Positions 31,259 through 38,056 of a stretch of DNA of 38,056 bases are shown here, one piece after another. This DNA is from Microbacterium barkeri. GTDB taxonomy: Bacteria; Actinomycetota; Actinomycetes; Actinomycetales; Microbacteriaceae. The notes under the pieces were generated by a model, which was not told the DNA's origin, searched no databases, and was given only the letters and a program-made list of their open reading frames with translations. Positions within the stretch are counted from its first letter, which is position 1; the number at the start of each line of letters is the position of its first letter. The translations under genes were made by a program, and so were the position numbers. The stretch covers positions 1 to 38,056 of the forward strand of contig NZ_BSEJ01000022.1 in assembly GCF_027921765.1 (NCBI RefSeq). The letters run 5' to 3'.

Positions 31259-32794
31259 ATGACCCGCGCCCGCATCACCATCGACCGCGACTTCACGATC
31301 GCCGACGTGCCGCGCCGGCTCTTCGGATCGTTCGTCGAGCACATGGGACGCTGCGTCTACACCGGCATCTTCGAGCCCGGCCACCCGCAGGCCGACGAGC
31401 GGGGCTTCCGGCGCGACGTGCTGCAGCTCGTGAAGGAGCTGGGGCCGACCGTCGTCCGCTACCCCGGAGGCAACTTCGTCTCGGGCTACCTGTGGGAGGA
31501 CGGCGTCGGGCCGGTCGACCAGCGCCCGCGCCGGCTGGACGGCGCATGGCACACGATCGAGACCAACGCCTTCGGCCTGCACGAGTTCGTCGAGTGGGCG
31601 GGCGAGGCGGGCGTCGAGGTCATGGAGGCCGTGAACCTCGGCACCCGCGGCGTCGAGGAGGCGCGCGCGCTCGTCGAGTACGCGAACCACCCCGGCGGCA
31701 CCTACTGGTCGGACCTGCGCCGCCGCAACGGCGCGGCCGACCCGTTCGACATCCGCCTGTGGTGCCTCGGCAACGAGCTCGACGGGCCGTGGCAGATCGG
31801 CCACAAGACCGCGCACGAGTACGGCCGCCTCGCGCAGGAGACGGCGAAGGCGATGCGCCTGGTCGACCCGACGATCGAGCTCGTCGCGGTGGGATCGTCG
31901 AACCGGCAGATGCCGACCTTCGGCACGTGGGAGCACACCGTGCTCACGCACGCGTACGAGGAGGTCGACTACATCTCGATGCACGCGTACTACCAGGAGC
32001 GCGACGGCGACGCCGCGTCGTTCCTGGCCGAGGGCGTCGACATGGACGCGTTCATCGACGGCGTGATCGCGACGATCGACGCCGTGAAGGCCGCGGGCAA
32101 GCACCGCAAGCAGGTCGACATCTCGTTCGACGAGTGGAACGTCTGGGACCAGGACCGGTACAACGACCACGAGGCGCGCGAGATCGAGGCGGCGGGATGG
32201 CGCGAGCACCCGCGCCTCATCGAGGACACGTACGACGTCGCCGACGCGGTCGTCGTCGGCACCCTGCTGCACAGCCTGCTGCGACACGGCGACCGCGTGC
32301 GCATCGCCAACCAGGCCCAGCTCGTCAACGTCATCGCGCCGATCCGCTCGGAGGAGGGCGGGCCCGCGTGGCGCCAGTCGATCTTCTGGCCGTTCGCGCG
32401 GATGGCGCGTCTCGCGCAGGGGCGGATCCTGCGGCTCGCGGTCGACTCGTCGCAGACGAGCACGCGCAAGTTCGGCGACGTCGACGCGATCGACGCGGCC
32501 GCGACGTGGGACGAGGCGAGCGGGACGATCGCGCTGTTCGTCGCGAACCGCTCGCTCGAGGAGGCCGGCGACGTCACGGTCGACCTGCGCGGGCTCGCGG
32601 CCACGGCCATCCGCTCGGCCGAGGTGCTGACCGTGCCCGAGGGCGGCGACCGGCGCTCCGCGAACGTGGCCGACGATCAGGACCGCGTGGGGCTCGTCCC
32701 CCTGCGCGACGCGGGCATCGCCGACGGCGCCGTGCGCGCCACCCTGCCGCCGATGTCGTGGGCGGTCATCGTCCTCGACGCCGCGACGGCCTGA
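31259..32794 (+). CDS. Alpha-L-arabinofuranosidase, glycoside hydrolase family 51 (511 aa)
   Basis: Releases terminal arabinofuranose from arabinoxylan or arabinan oligosaccharides, with retention. The acid/base Glu is E173 in C-L-G-N-E-L-D-G-P-W-Q; the nucleophile is E292 in S-F-D-E-W-N-V-W. Other family marks are F-G-S-F-V-E-H at about 22-28 and the V-R-Y-P-G-G-N-F-V-S-G-Y-x-W-E block at 66-80. There is no signal peptide, so it hydrolyses imported oligosaccharides in the cytoplasm, which matches the preceding ABC importer. ATG 31259 follows CAGGAGAG. It is the last gene of the LacI-controlled operon and its stop is nine bases from the convergent hydrolase stop. Confidence 0.95.
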   Translation: MTRARITIDRDFTIADVPRRLFGSFVEHMGRCVYTGIFEPGHPQADERGFRRDVLQLVKELGPTVVRYPGGNFVSGYLWEDGVGPVDQRPRRLDGAWHTIETNAFGLHEFVEWAGEAGVEVMEAVNLGTRGVEEARALVEYANHPGGTYWSDLRRRNGAADPFDIRLWCLGNELDGPWQIGHKTAHEYGRLAQETAKAMRLVDPTIELVAVGSSNRQMPTFGTWEHTVLTHAYEEVDYISMHAYYQERDGDAASFLAEGVDMDAFIDGVIATIDAVKAAGKHRKQVDISFDEWNVWDQDRYNDHEAREIEAAGWREHPRLIEDTYDVADAVVVGTLLHSLLRHGDRVRIANQAQLVNVIAPIRSEEGGPAWRQSIFWPFARMARLAQGRILRLAVDSSQTSTRKFGDVDAIDAAATWDEASGTIALFVANRSLEEAGDVTVDLRGLAATAIRSAEVLTVPEGGDRRSANVADDQDRVGLVPLRDAGIADGAVRATLPPMSWAVIVLDAATA

Positions 32795-32803
32795 TCCGAC
32801 GCG

Positions 32804-33607
32804 TCACCCGCGGTCGAGCCACGCCAGGATGCGCTCGGCCGCGGGGGCGCCGTCGCGGATCATCGTCTCGTGCCCGTGGCCGGGGATCTCGATCGAGGTC
32901 GCATCGGGCACGAGCTCCGCGACGCGGCGCACCCACACGGGCGGGCAGACGACGTCGTTCGCGCCCCGCACGACGAGCGTGCGCGAGCGGATGCGCTCGT
33001 ACGCTTCCTCGGGGCGATGCGACAGCATCGCCTTCATCTTGCGCCGCAGGTTCGGGCCCGCCCGCAGGTACTCCCTCGCACCGAGCACGAGCACCTTGAG
33101 GCTCTCGCCGAGGAGGTCGCGCCCGAGCCGCAGCAGCTGGGGGACGGCGCGGCGCGCCTCGGAGTCGACGGTCGGGGCGACGAGGACGACCGGCCCCGCG
33201 AGATCCGGGTGGCGGGCCGCGATCTCGGCGACGACCTGCGTGCCCATCGAGTGCCCGATGAGGACCGGGCGCTCGAGACGGCGATCGCGGATGAACGCCG
33301 CGACGAGGTCGGCGACGCGCTCGATCGACGGCGTCCGCGGCGGCTCGGGCGCCTCCCCGTATCCGGGCTGGTCGATCGCGATCGCCCGCCCGCGCTCGGC
33401 GAGGTGGACGGCGACGTCGGCGAAGACGCGGCGGCCCATGCCGATCCCGTGCACGAGGAGGAAGACGGGCTCGCCCGCTCCGCGCTCCTCGGCGACGAGG
33501 GTCGCGCCCTGCCACGTGAAGCGCGAGATCCGGCCGTCCTCGGGCGCCCCCGCCAGCTCGTCGATCACGTCATCCGCGGCCTCCGCCGCGTCCTCGAGCG
33601 CACCCAT
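32804..33607 (-). CDS. Alpha/beta hydrolase (267 aa)
   Basis: Standard alpha/beta hydrolase fold with L-V-H-G-I-G oxyanion region (about 51-56), nucleophile elbow G-H-S-M-G (S120), acid D218 in G-A-N-D-V-V and H246 in G-H-G-H-E, so the triad is complete. An acidic helical N-terminus of about 25 residues precedes the fold. There is no signal peptide. A cap region around 145-200 is basic. Substrates of such enzymes range over esters, lactones and epoxides; none can be assigned. It is alone on the minus strand between the arabinoside operon and the glutaredoxin gene. Confidence 0.9.
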   Translation of the reverse strand: MGALEDAAEAADDVIDELAGAPEDGRISRFTWQGATLVAEERGAGEPVFLLVHGIGMGRRVFADVAVHLAERGRAIAIDQPGYGEAPEPPRTPSIERVADLVAAFIRDRRLERPVLIGHSMGTQVVAEIAARHPDLAGPVVLVAPTVDSEARRAVPQLLRLGRDLLGESLKVLVLGAREYLRAGPNLRRKMKAMLSHRPEEAYERIRSRTLVVRGANDVVCPPVWVRRVAELVPDATSIEIPGHGHETMIRDGAPAAERILAWLDRG

Positions 33608-33652
33608 CCTCTCAGCCTACGATCGCGCGGATCCCGCGCCCCGCAGCGCGCG

Positions 33653-33658
33653 TAACCT
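33653..33658 (+). promoter_or_regulatory. -10 box TAACCT for a leaderless glutaredoxin-like mRNA
   Basis: TAACCT (TANNNT) ends seven bases before ATG 33666. The weak GGAAGG between them could alternatively be a short ribosome site, but its spacing is almost zero. Confidence 0.55.
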
Positions 33659-33665
33659 GGAAGGC

Positions 33666-33929
33666 ATGACGACTTCCGCCACCAACGAGATCACCATGTT
33701 CGGCGCCGAGTGGTGCCGCGACTGCCGCCGCACCAAGGCGCAGCTCGACGAGCTCGGCGTCGCGTACACGTACGTCGACCTCGAGGCCGAGCCCGCGGCC
33801 GCCGAGGTCGCCAAGGAGATCTCGGGACGCACGAACATCCCGGTCGTGGTCTACCCCGACGCGACCCACCACGTCGAGCCGTCGAACGCCGACGTCGAGG
33901 CGAAGCTCAAGGAGCTCGCCCTCATCTGA
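33666..33929 (+). CDS. Glutaredoxin-like protein (mycoredoxin/actinobacterial type, 87 aa)
   Basis: Small thioredoxin-fold protein with the redox motif W-C-R-D-C (C17, C20), the cis-Pro region N-I-P-V-V-V-Y and a final helix. Length and pattern match the actinobacterial glutaredoxin-like family that includes mycoredoxin, which reduces mixed disulfides with mycothiol. The R-D middle residues differ from the C-P-Y-C of classical glutaredoxins. Electron donor and partners are not visible here; it stands alone, convergent with the resolvase-like gene. Confidence 0.88.
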   Translation: MTTSATNEITMFGAEWCRDCRRTKAQLDELGVAYTYVDLEAEPAAAEVAKEISGRTNIPVVVYPDATHHVEPSNADVEAKLKELALI

Positions 33930-33942
33930 GGCCCTCGCGCGA

Positions 33943-34365
33943 TCAGGCGTCGTGGAGGTGCTTCTGGCCGTGGCCGAGCACCTTCACGACGACGCCGCGG
34001 CGCGAGAGCTCGGCGATCGTGCGCACCTCCTCCGCCGCGTCGCGGCCCAGCGCGTGCACGCTCGCGACGACGACGACATCGCCCGACTTCAGGCGCGAGA
34101 AGAGGCGCTGCAGGCGCTCCTCCCATGACTCGAGGATGTCGGGCGCGGGGTGCCGGAAGCCCTCGATCGGCACGCCGAAGCGCGTGAGGTCCTCGCGCTG
34201 CTGGATCACCGACGGCATGTCGTCGCGCTGCACGACGAGGCCCACGAGACGCGATCCCGCAGGACGCGCCTGCCACCATCCGCCGTCCCGCTGGAGCTCG
34301 ACGAAGCACTTCGGGCACTCCGAAGCCTGATGGATCTCGGTCTCGGCGGTGTCTGCGTGGCTCAT
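33943..34365 (-). CDS. Resolvase-like protein with zinc-ribbon-like start, probably not a recombinase (140 aa)
   Basis: Residues 1-35 contain a C-P-K-C pair (C17, C20) and tryptophans. Residues about 38-140 follow the serine-recombinase N-terminal fold: R-L-V-G-L-V-V-Q-R, Q-Q-R-E-D-L, L-F-S-R-L-K-S-G-D-V-V-V-V, L-G-R-D and a final V-V-V-K-V-L. The usual Y-x-R-V-S-T stretch with the catalytic Ser is replaced by V-V-Q-R-D-D-M, and D-R-L-G-R reads H-A-L-G-R, so active-site residues appear lost. There is no DNA-binding tail. It may serve in regulation or protein-protein contact. ATG 34365 follows GGAGGA. Confidence 0.75.
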   Translation of the reverse strand: MSHADTAETEIHQASECPKCFVELQRDGGWWQARPAGSRLVGLVVQRDDMPSVIQQREDLTRFGVPIEGFRHPAPDILESWEERLQRLFSRLKSGDVVVVASVHALGRDAAEEVRTIAELSRRGVVVKVLGHGQKHLHDA

Positions 34366-34427
34366 GGTGCTCCTCCACGTCCATTGTGCCGTGCCCGCAG
34401 CGCGGATGCCCACCCCCGGCGCGCCGG

Positions 34428-35972
34428 TCAGCCGCCGACGCACGCGACGGCGGGCTCGGAGCTCGTCCCGCTCGCGCGCCGGAGCACCACCTCGACGCAC
34501 GTCTCGCCCTCCGCGGCCGGCACGGTCACCGTCGGCTCGACGGTCCGCTCGTAGTCCGGCTCGCCGGCGACGCTCGCGATGGTCCAGAGGTAGCTGTCGC
34601 CCTCCTCCGGCTCGGGGTTCGTCCAGGTGAACACGACCTCGTCGCCCCGCACGGCGCCCTGGAGGTCGGCGACGGACGGGACGGCGACGATCGGGTCCTG
34701 CGGCGCGACCGTCTGCGCCGGCGTGTCCTCCGGCTCGGGCTCGGCGAGCAGCGCGGGCAGCCCGAAGCCGATGACGGCGACCGCGGCGAGCGCGATCACG
34801 CCGACCGACACCCACCATCCCCACCGACCCCGCCGCGGCGCCTCGGCCGCGATCTCGCGGCGCGGGATGGTCGACTCGGGAGCCGACGCGGGCACGGGAG
34901 GGCGGATGACCGTGGCGTCGTCGGGATGGATGTTGCGGGCCCCGCGCACGACGGTCGCCTCGTCCTGCGCGCCCCGGCGGATGGTCTCTGCCGACGCCGG
35001 GCGCGGCGACGTCGCCACGTCGGCGGCGTCGGGGGCGATGCTCATGACGGCGCGGACGCGCGTGAGGCCGCCGTCCTCGTCCTCGTCGCGGTCGCCCCTG
35101 GCGCCCTCGTCGATGATGTCGATCGGTGTGACCGCGTGCGCGAGCTCGATCTGCACCTTCTGCAGCGCGCGCGCGAAGGCGAGCGCACTCGTGTGGCGGT
35201 CGGCCGGATCCTTGGCCATCGCGCGCTCGAGCACGCTCTGGAGCGCCTCCGGCACGTCCGGCCGATCGAGCGGCGGCAGCGGCATCCGCTCGATCCGGTC
35301 GATGAGGTCGGCGCTCGCGTTGCTCTGGCCCGCGACCTCGAACGGCGAGCGGCCCGCAAGCAGCGTGTAGACGGTCGCGCCGAGCTGGTACACGTCGGAG
35401 CGCGGGCCGCTGCGCGCGACGTCGCCGAACGACTCGGGCGGCGACCAGGGGATCGACATGCCGGTCGTCTCGGTCGGCCCGTGCGCGGTCGCGGCGATGC
35501 CGAAGTCGGTCAGCGCGGGCCGCCCGTACTCGGTCACGAGGATGTTCGCGGGCTTGATGTCGCGGTGGAGCACGCCCGCGCGGTGCGCGGTCTCGACGGC
35601 CGCGGCGATCGGGATGCCCACGCGCAGCGCCTCCGCGACCGAGAACGGCTCGCGTCGGTACCGCACCTGCAGGTTCGCGCCGGGGCAGTACTCCATGACG
35701 AGGTAGGGCCGGCCGTCGTCCGAGACGCCGGCCTGCAGGATCGTGACGATCGCGGGATGGCTCGAGAGCATCGCCATGGTGTTCGCCTCGGCCGTGAACT
35801 GGCCGGCGGTCGCGCCCATCCGATCGGGCAGGAGGACCTTGATCGCGACCTGGCGACGCGGGAGCTCCTGCTCGTACCGGTACACGTCGGCGAAGCCGCC
35901 CGACCCGAGCAGCTCGATGCACTGGAAGCCCGGGATGCGCGGCGGAGGGGCGGGCGGCCGGCGCTGGTTCAC
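34428..35972 (-). CDS. Transmembrane Ser/Thr protein kinase with extracellular FN3-like domain (514 aa)
   Basis: Hanks-type kinase: Gly-rich loop L-G-S-G-G-F-A-D-V-Y (22-31), K45 in V-A-I-K, catalytic H-R-D-I-K with D138, D-F-G at 156-158, and S-P-P-E-S in place of A-P-E. The juxtamembrane stretch 300-380 holds four Thr in the pattern T-[IV]-x-R or similar (T330, T340, T354, T368). One membrane helix (about 384-410) is followed by an outer FN3-like domain with two Cys near the end. There are no PASTA repeats, so it is not a PknB orthologue. GTG 35972 overlaps the FHA stop (GTGA). With PP2C and FHA genes in one operon it forms a phosphorylation circuit. The signal is unknown. Confidence 0.92.
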   Translation of the reverse strand: MNQRRPPAPPPRIPGFQCIELLGSGGFADVYRYEQELPRRQVAIKVLLPDRMGATAGQFTAEANTMAMLSSHPAIVTILQAGVSDDGRPYLVMEYCPGANLQVRYRREPFSVAEALRVGIPIAAAVETAHRAGVLHRDIKPANILVTEYGRPALTDFGIAATAHGPTETTGMSIPWSPPESFGDVARSGPRSDVYQLGATVYTLLAGRSPFEVAGQSNASADLIDRIERMPLPPLDRPDVPEALQSVLERAMAKDPADRHTSALAFARALQKVQIELAHAVTPIDIIDEGARGDRDEDEDGGLTRVRAVMSIAPDAADVATSPRPASAETIRRGAQDEATVVRGARNIHPDDATVIRPPVPASAPESTIPRREIAAEAPRRGRWGWWVSVGVIALAAVAVIGFGLPALLAEPEPEDTPAQTVAPQDPIVAVPSVADLQGAVRGDEVVFTWTNPEPEEGDSYLWTIASVAGEPDYERTVEPTVTVPAAEGETCVEVVLRRASGTSSEPAVACVGG

Positions 35973-36484
35973 GGCAGGTCCTCGAACGCGAAGGAGACGC
36001 CGTCGCCGAGATCGACGACGTCGCCCGTCACGACCACCGTGTGCTCGCCCGGGTGGAGCTGCACGGGCTCCTCCCCGCCGCGCAGGAGCGTCGTGCCGTT
36101 CGTCGAGTGGAGGTCGACGACGACGACGCTGTCTGCGTCGGGGATGACCTCGACATGACTGCGCGAGATGTCGAGCGACGGGCTCTCGACCGAGACGAGG
36201 TGCGGCAGCTCGGCGCCGGTCGATCGGGTCGCGCGCGGACGGCGCCCGATCACGATCGGACGATCGAGCGCGACGGCCTCGCCGCTCGAGAGGCGGATGC
36301 GGGCGCGGGCCGCCCGCGTGGGAGCGGCCGAGCGCTCGCCGCGCGGGATGGTCGTGCCGTCGTGGTCCCCGCGCAGGCGCCGGAGGTCGGCGGCCGAGAT
36401 CGTCGCGCCGTCGTGGTCGCCGAGACCGTCTCCCGTCGGGGCGATCGTGTCGGCCGCCGCCTCGCGCTGATCGCCGGCCGTCAT
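35969..36484 (-). CDS. FHA-domain phosphothreonine-binding protein (171 aa)
   Basis: The C-terminal FHA domain (about 65-167) has the phosphothreonine-contact residues: I-G-R (79-81), S-R-S-H (107-110) and S-T-N-G (127-130). The N-terminal 60 residues are unstructured and hold Thr motifs D-T-I (T13), G-A-T-I (T28) and G-T-T-I-P-R (T45) like those in the kinase tail. This may allow the kinase to phosphorylate the protein and the FHA domain to bind the site in cis or in trans, as known for GarA-type switches. Overlaps both neighbours by four bases. Confidence 0.9.
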   Translation of the reverse strand: MTAGDQREAAADTIAPTGDGLGDHDGATISAADLRRLRGDHDGTTIPRGERSAAPTRAARARIRLSSGEAVALDRPIVIGRRPRATRSTGAELPHLVSVESPSLDISRSHVEVIPDADSVVVVDLHSTNGTTLLRGGEEPVQLHPGEHTVVVTGDVVDLGDGVSFAFEDLP

Positions 36485-37290
36485 GCCCGTCGACCCCCCA
36501 CCGGCTCGCGCGGCCGCGTGTCGGCGTCGATGTCGCGGGTGCCCGTGTCTCCGTCGTGCCATGCGACGTGCACGGCGTCGACGACGATCACGGAGACGTT
36601 GTCCCGGCCGCCGCGCGCGACGGCCGCCTCGACCAGTCGGCTGGCTGCGGTCTGCGGGTCGTCCTCGGCGCTCAGGATGGCCGCGATCTGGTCGCGCCCG
36701 ACCTCGCGCGGCAGGCCATCCGAGCAGATGAGCAGGCGGTCGCCGCGGCTCGCCGGGAGCATCCAGAAGTCCACCCGCTCGCTGCTGCCCGCTCCCAGGG
36801 CGCGCGTGATGACGTTGCGGCGCGGGTCGCGCTCGGCGTCGGCCTCGGCGAGGCGCCCCGAGTCGACGAGCTCCTGCACGAGCGAGTGGTCGACGCTGAT
36901 CTGCTCGAGGCGGTCGCCCGCGAGCCGGTAGGTGCGCGAGTCGCCGATGTTGAGCGCGAGCCAGTAGCCCGCTCCGCGCACGTCGACGATGACGACTCCC
37001 GACAGAGTCGTCCCCGCGCCCGTCTCGCGGGATGACGAGAACGCGTCGATGCGCCGACGGGCGGCCTCGACGGCCTCGCGCACCTCGTCGACCGTGAGGT
37101 GATCGCGTCCGACGAGGTCCGCGAACGCGGCCACCGCCATCCGCGACGCCACCTCGCCCGCGTCGTGCCCGCCCATCCCGTCTGCGACGAGGAACACCGG
37201 GGCGGACGCGAGCAGCGCGTCCTCGTTGATCGCCCGGCGCCGGCCGGTGTCCGTCGCGGCGCCGACCGCGACCGTGATCGGCGCGGTCAT
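36481..37290 (-). CDS. PP2C-family Ser/Thr phosphatase (269 aa)
   Basis: Metal-dependent phosphatase (PstP-like catalytic domain) that reverses the kinase. Landmarks: T-D-T-G-R-R-R-x-x-N-E-D (about 12-22), V-A-D-G-M-G-G-H-D-A-G-E (about 34-45) with metal-binding Asp, L-N-I-G-D-S-R-T-Y-R-L, I-C-S-D-G-L and R-G-G-R-D-N-V-S-V. All metal ligands expected from the family are present. Unlike PstP it has no membrane helix, so it is a free cytoplasmic enzyme. The start is ATG 37290, overlapping the upstream FHA gene (ATGA). Confidence 0.93.
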   Translation of the reverse strand: MTAPITVAVGAATDTGRRRAINEDALLASAPVFLVADGMGGHDAGEVASRMAVAAFADLVGRDHLTVDEVREAVEAARRRIDAFSSSRETGAGTTLSGVVIVDVRGAGYWLALNIGDSRTYRLAGDRLEQISVDHSLVQELVDSGRLAEADAERDPRRNVITRALGAGSSERVDFWMLPASRGDRLLICSDGLPREVGRDQIAAILSAEDDPQTAASRLVEAAVARGGRDNVSVIVVDAVHVAWHDGDTGTRDIDADTRPREPVGGRRA

Positions 37291-38056
37291 GCGGGCGCCC
37301 CGTAGGTCGCCGTCCGGTCGCCCATCTCGAGCACGTCGCCCTCGACGAGCGGCGTGCGCTCGCCGGGCACGACGTCGATGCGGTCGCCGCCGCGGACGAT
37401 GACGACGCCGTTGGTCGAGTGGCGGTCGGTGATCCACGCGCCGTCGCCGTCGACGTCGAGCGCGAAGTGCGTCTTCGACAGCGAGAGGCTCTCGTCGCGC
37501 ACGGCGACGGTCTCGCCCTCCCCCGCGGGGTTCCGGCCGAAGAGCGTGAAGCCGTCGACCGTGTGCACGGCGCCGTCGTCCCACACGAGCGTCGCGGTCG
37601 GCCGCGGCGGCTCGCGGCGCACGACGATCGTGTCATCGAGAAGGGGGTCGTACCCGTCGTGCGCGTCGCCTCCCGGCACGATCGTGTCGTCGGAGACCTC
37701 GTCCGCCGGGGCCGGGGCGGGGGCGGGCGCCGGGGTGGGCGCCGGGGCGGGCGCCGGGGCCGGGGCGGGGGCGGGCGCCGGCGGGTCCTGCGTGATGCCG
37801 GGAACGTACGCGATCACGCCGAGAGTGGCACTCGGCTCCGAGCGTGGTGGCGGGGGCGGCGTCGCGGGCGCGGGAGGAGCCACTGGAGCGGAACCGCCCC
37901 CCACGCGCGGGGGTGCGGGCGGAGCCGCAGGAGGCGCGGGGGGCATCGGCGGACGCGGGGGGATGGCCGGGGCGGCGGCCGGCGCGGCAGGCGCGGCAAC
38001 AGGGGCGGCGGCCGGAGCGACGGGCGGAGCCGGCGGACGCGGCGGCACGGCGACGG
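37287..38056 (-). CDS. Pro/Ala-rich FHA-domain protein (5' end outside the window)
   Basis: The frame is open to the window edge, so the start is not seen; at least 255 codons are present. From the visible N-terminus there are about 115 residues of Pro/Ala low complexity, including a P-A dipeptide run, then two D-D-T-I-V sites and a C-terminal FHA domain with F-G-R-N, S-L-S-K-T-H and S-T-N-G. In related operons the missing part is often a membrane (RDD) domain, but this cannot be checked. It leads the PP2C/FHA/kinase operon. The two D-D-T-I-V sites look like phosphorylation and FHA-docking motifs. Confidence 0.88.
   Translation of the reverse strand, partial: VAVPPRPPAPPVAPAAAPVAAPAAPAAAPAIPPRPPMPPAPPAAPPAPPRVGGGSAPVAPPAPATPPPPPRSEPSATLGVIAYVPGITQDPPAPAPAPAPAPAPAPTPAPAPAPAPADEVSDDTIVPGGDAHDGYDPLLDDTIVVRREPPRPTATLVWDDGAVHTVDGFTLFGRNPAGEGETVAVRDESLSLSKTHFALDVDGDGAWITDRHSTNGVVIVRGGDRIDVVPGERTPLVEGDVLEMGDRTATYGAPA
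37704..37781 (-). repeat. Low-complexity run encoding a P-A dipeptide repeat
   Basis: About 26 residues of alternating Pro-Ala (one Thr) are written by near-repeats of GGGGCG and GGCGCC. It is an in-frame simple repeat that likely acts as a stiff linker and is prone to length change or assembly error. Confidence 0.85.

Overview
The window reads as chromosome of a high-GC actinobacterium, most likely a member of the Microbacteriaceae (Microbacterium-like). The clues are strong G/C bias at third codon positions, tightly packed operons joined by ATGA/GTGA overlaps, several starts with a TANNNT -10 box only 6-7 nt upstream (leaderless mRNAs), an actinobacterial one-domain glutaredoxin and a PP2C/FHA/Ser-Thr kinase operon. 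No rRNA, tRNA or CRISPR array was seen.

Layout. (1) 1-790: the 3' end of an IS481-type transposase, a small hypothetical gene and a cupin gene. (2) 837-15074: an exopolysaccharide (surface glycan) locus on the plus strand. It runs from a priming sugar-phosphate transferase through a WecG/TagA-type glycosyltransferase, Wzx flippase, two secreted proteins (one with fibrinogen-like, propeller-like and FN3 parts), a CDP-alcohol phosphatidyltransferase, a Wzz-like protein, a Wzy-like polymerase, two GT2 glycosyltransferases and an O-acetyltransferase. After a second leader comes a TagD-like cytidylyltransferase. Both transcription units start with the same 32-bp block (837-868 and 14339-14370) followed by a strongly structured leader. 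(3) 15076-20345: a minus-strand operon of an ECF-like sigma factor, a 155-aa protein, a cytoplasmic subtilisin (S8) and a TPR-CHAT caspase-like protease. This is the most unusual system here: a sigma factor packaged with two proteases of different classes, reminiscent in parts (not homologous as a whole) of the TPR-CHAT/Csx30/sigma cascade of type III-E CRISPR. (4) 20430-24125: a decayed LtrA-type membrane protein gene, a YpfJ-type zinc metallopeptidase, the tRNA hydroxylase TrhO and an unknown membrane protein. (5) 24162-26831: PEP carboxylase. (6) 26932-32794: an arabino-oligosaccharide uptake and hydrolysis locus (LacI regulator, 18-bp palindromic operator, ABC importer, GH51 arabinofuranosidase). 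(7) 32804-34365: alpha/beta hydrolase, glutaredoxin-like protein and an apparently inactive resolvase-like protein. (8) 34428-38056: a minus-strand Ser/Thr phosphorylation operon (FHA protein, PP2C phosphatase, FHA protein, transmembrane kinase) whose members share a recurring Thr motif.

How they work together. The glycan locus holds a complete Wzx/Wzy-type assembly route. Its duplicated upstream element suggests that the main operon and the cytidylyltransferase are co-regulated, and the leaders suggest post-transcriptional control. The sigma/protease operon faces the glycan locus tail to tail with one base between stop codons. Its output is unknown; a proteolysis-controlled transcription switch is the most economical hypothesis. 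All functions are inferred from motifs read by eye; no database search was run.
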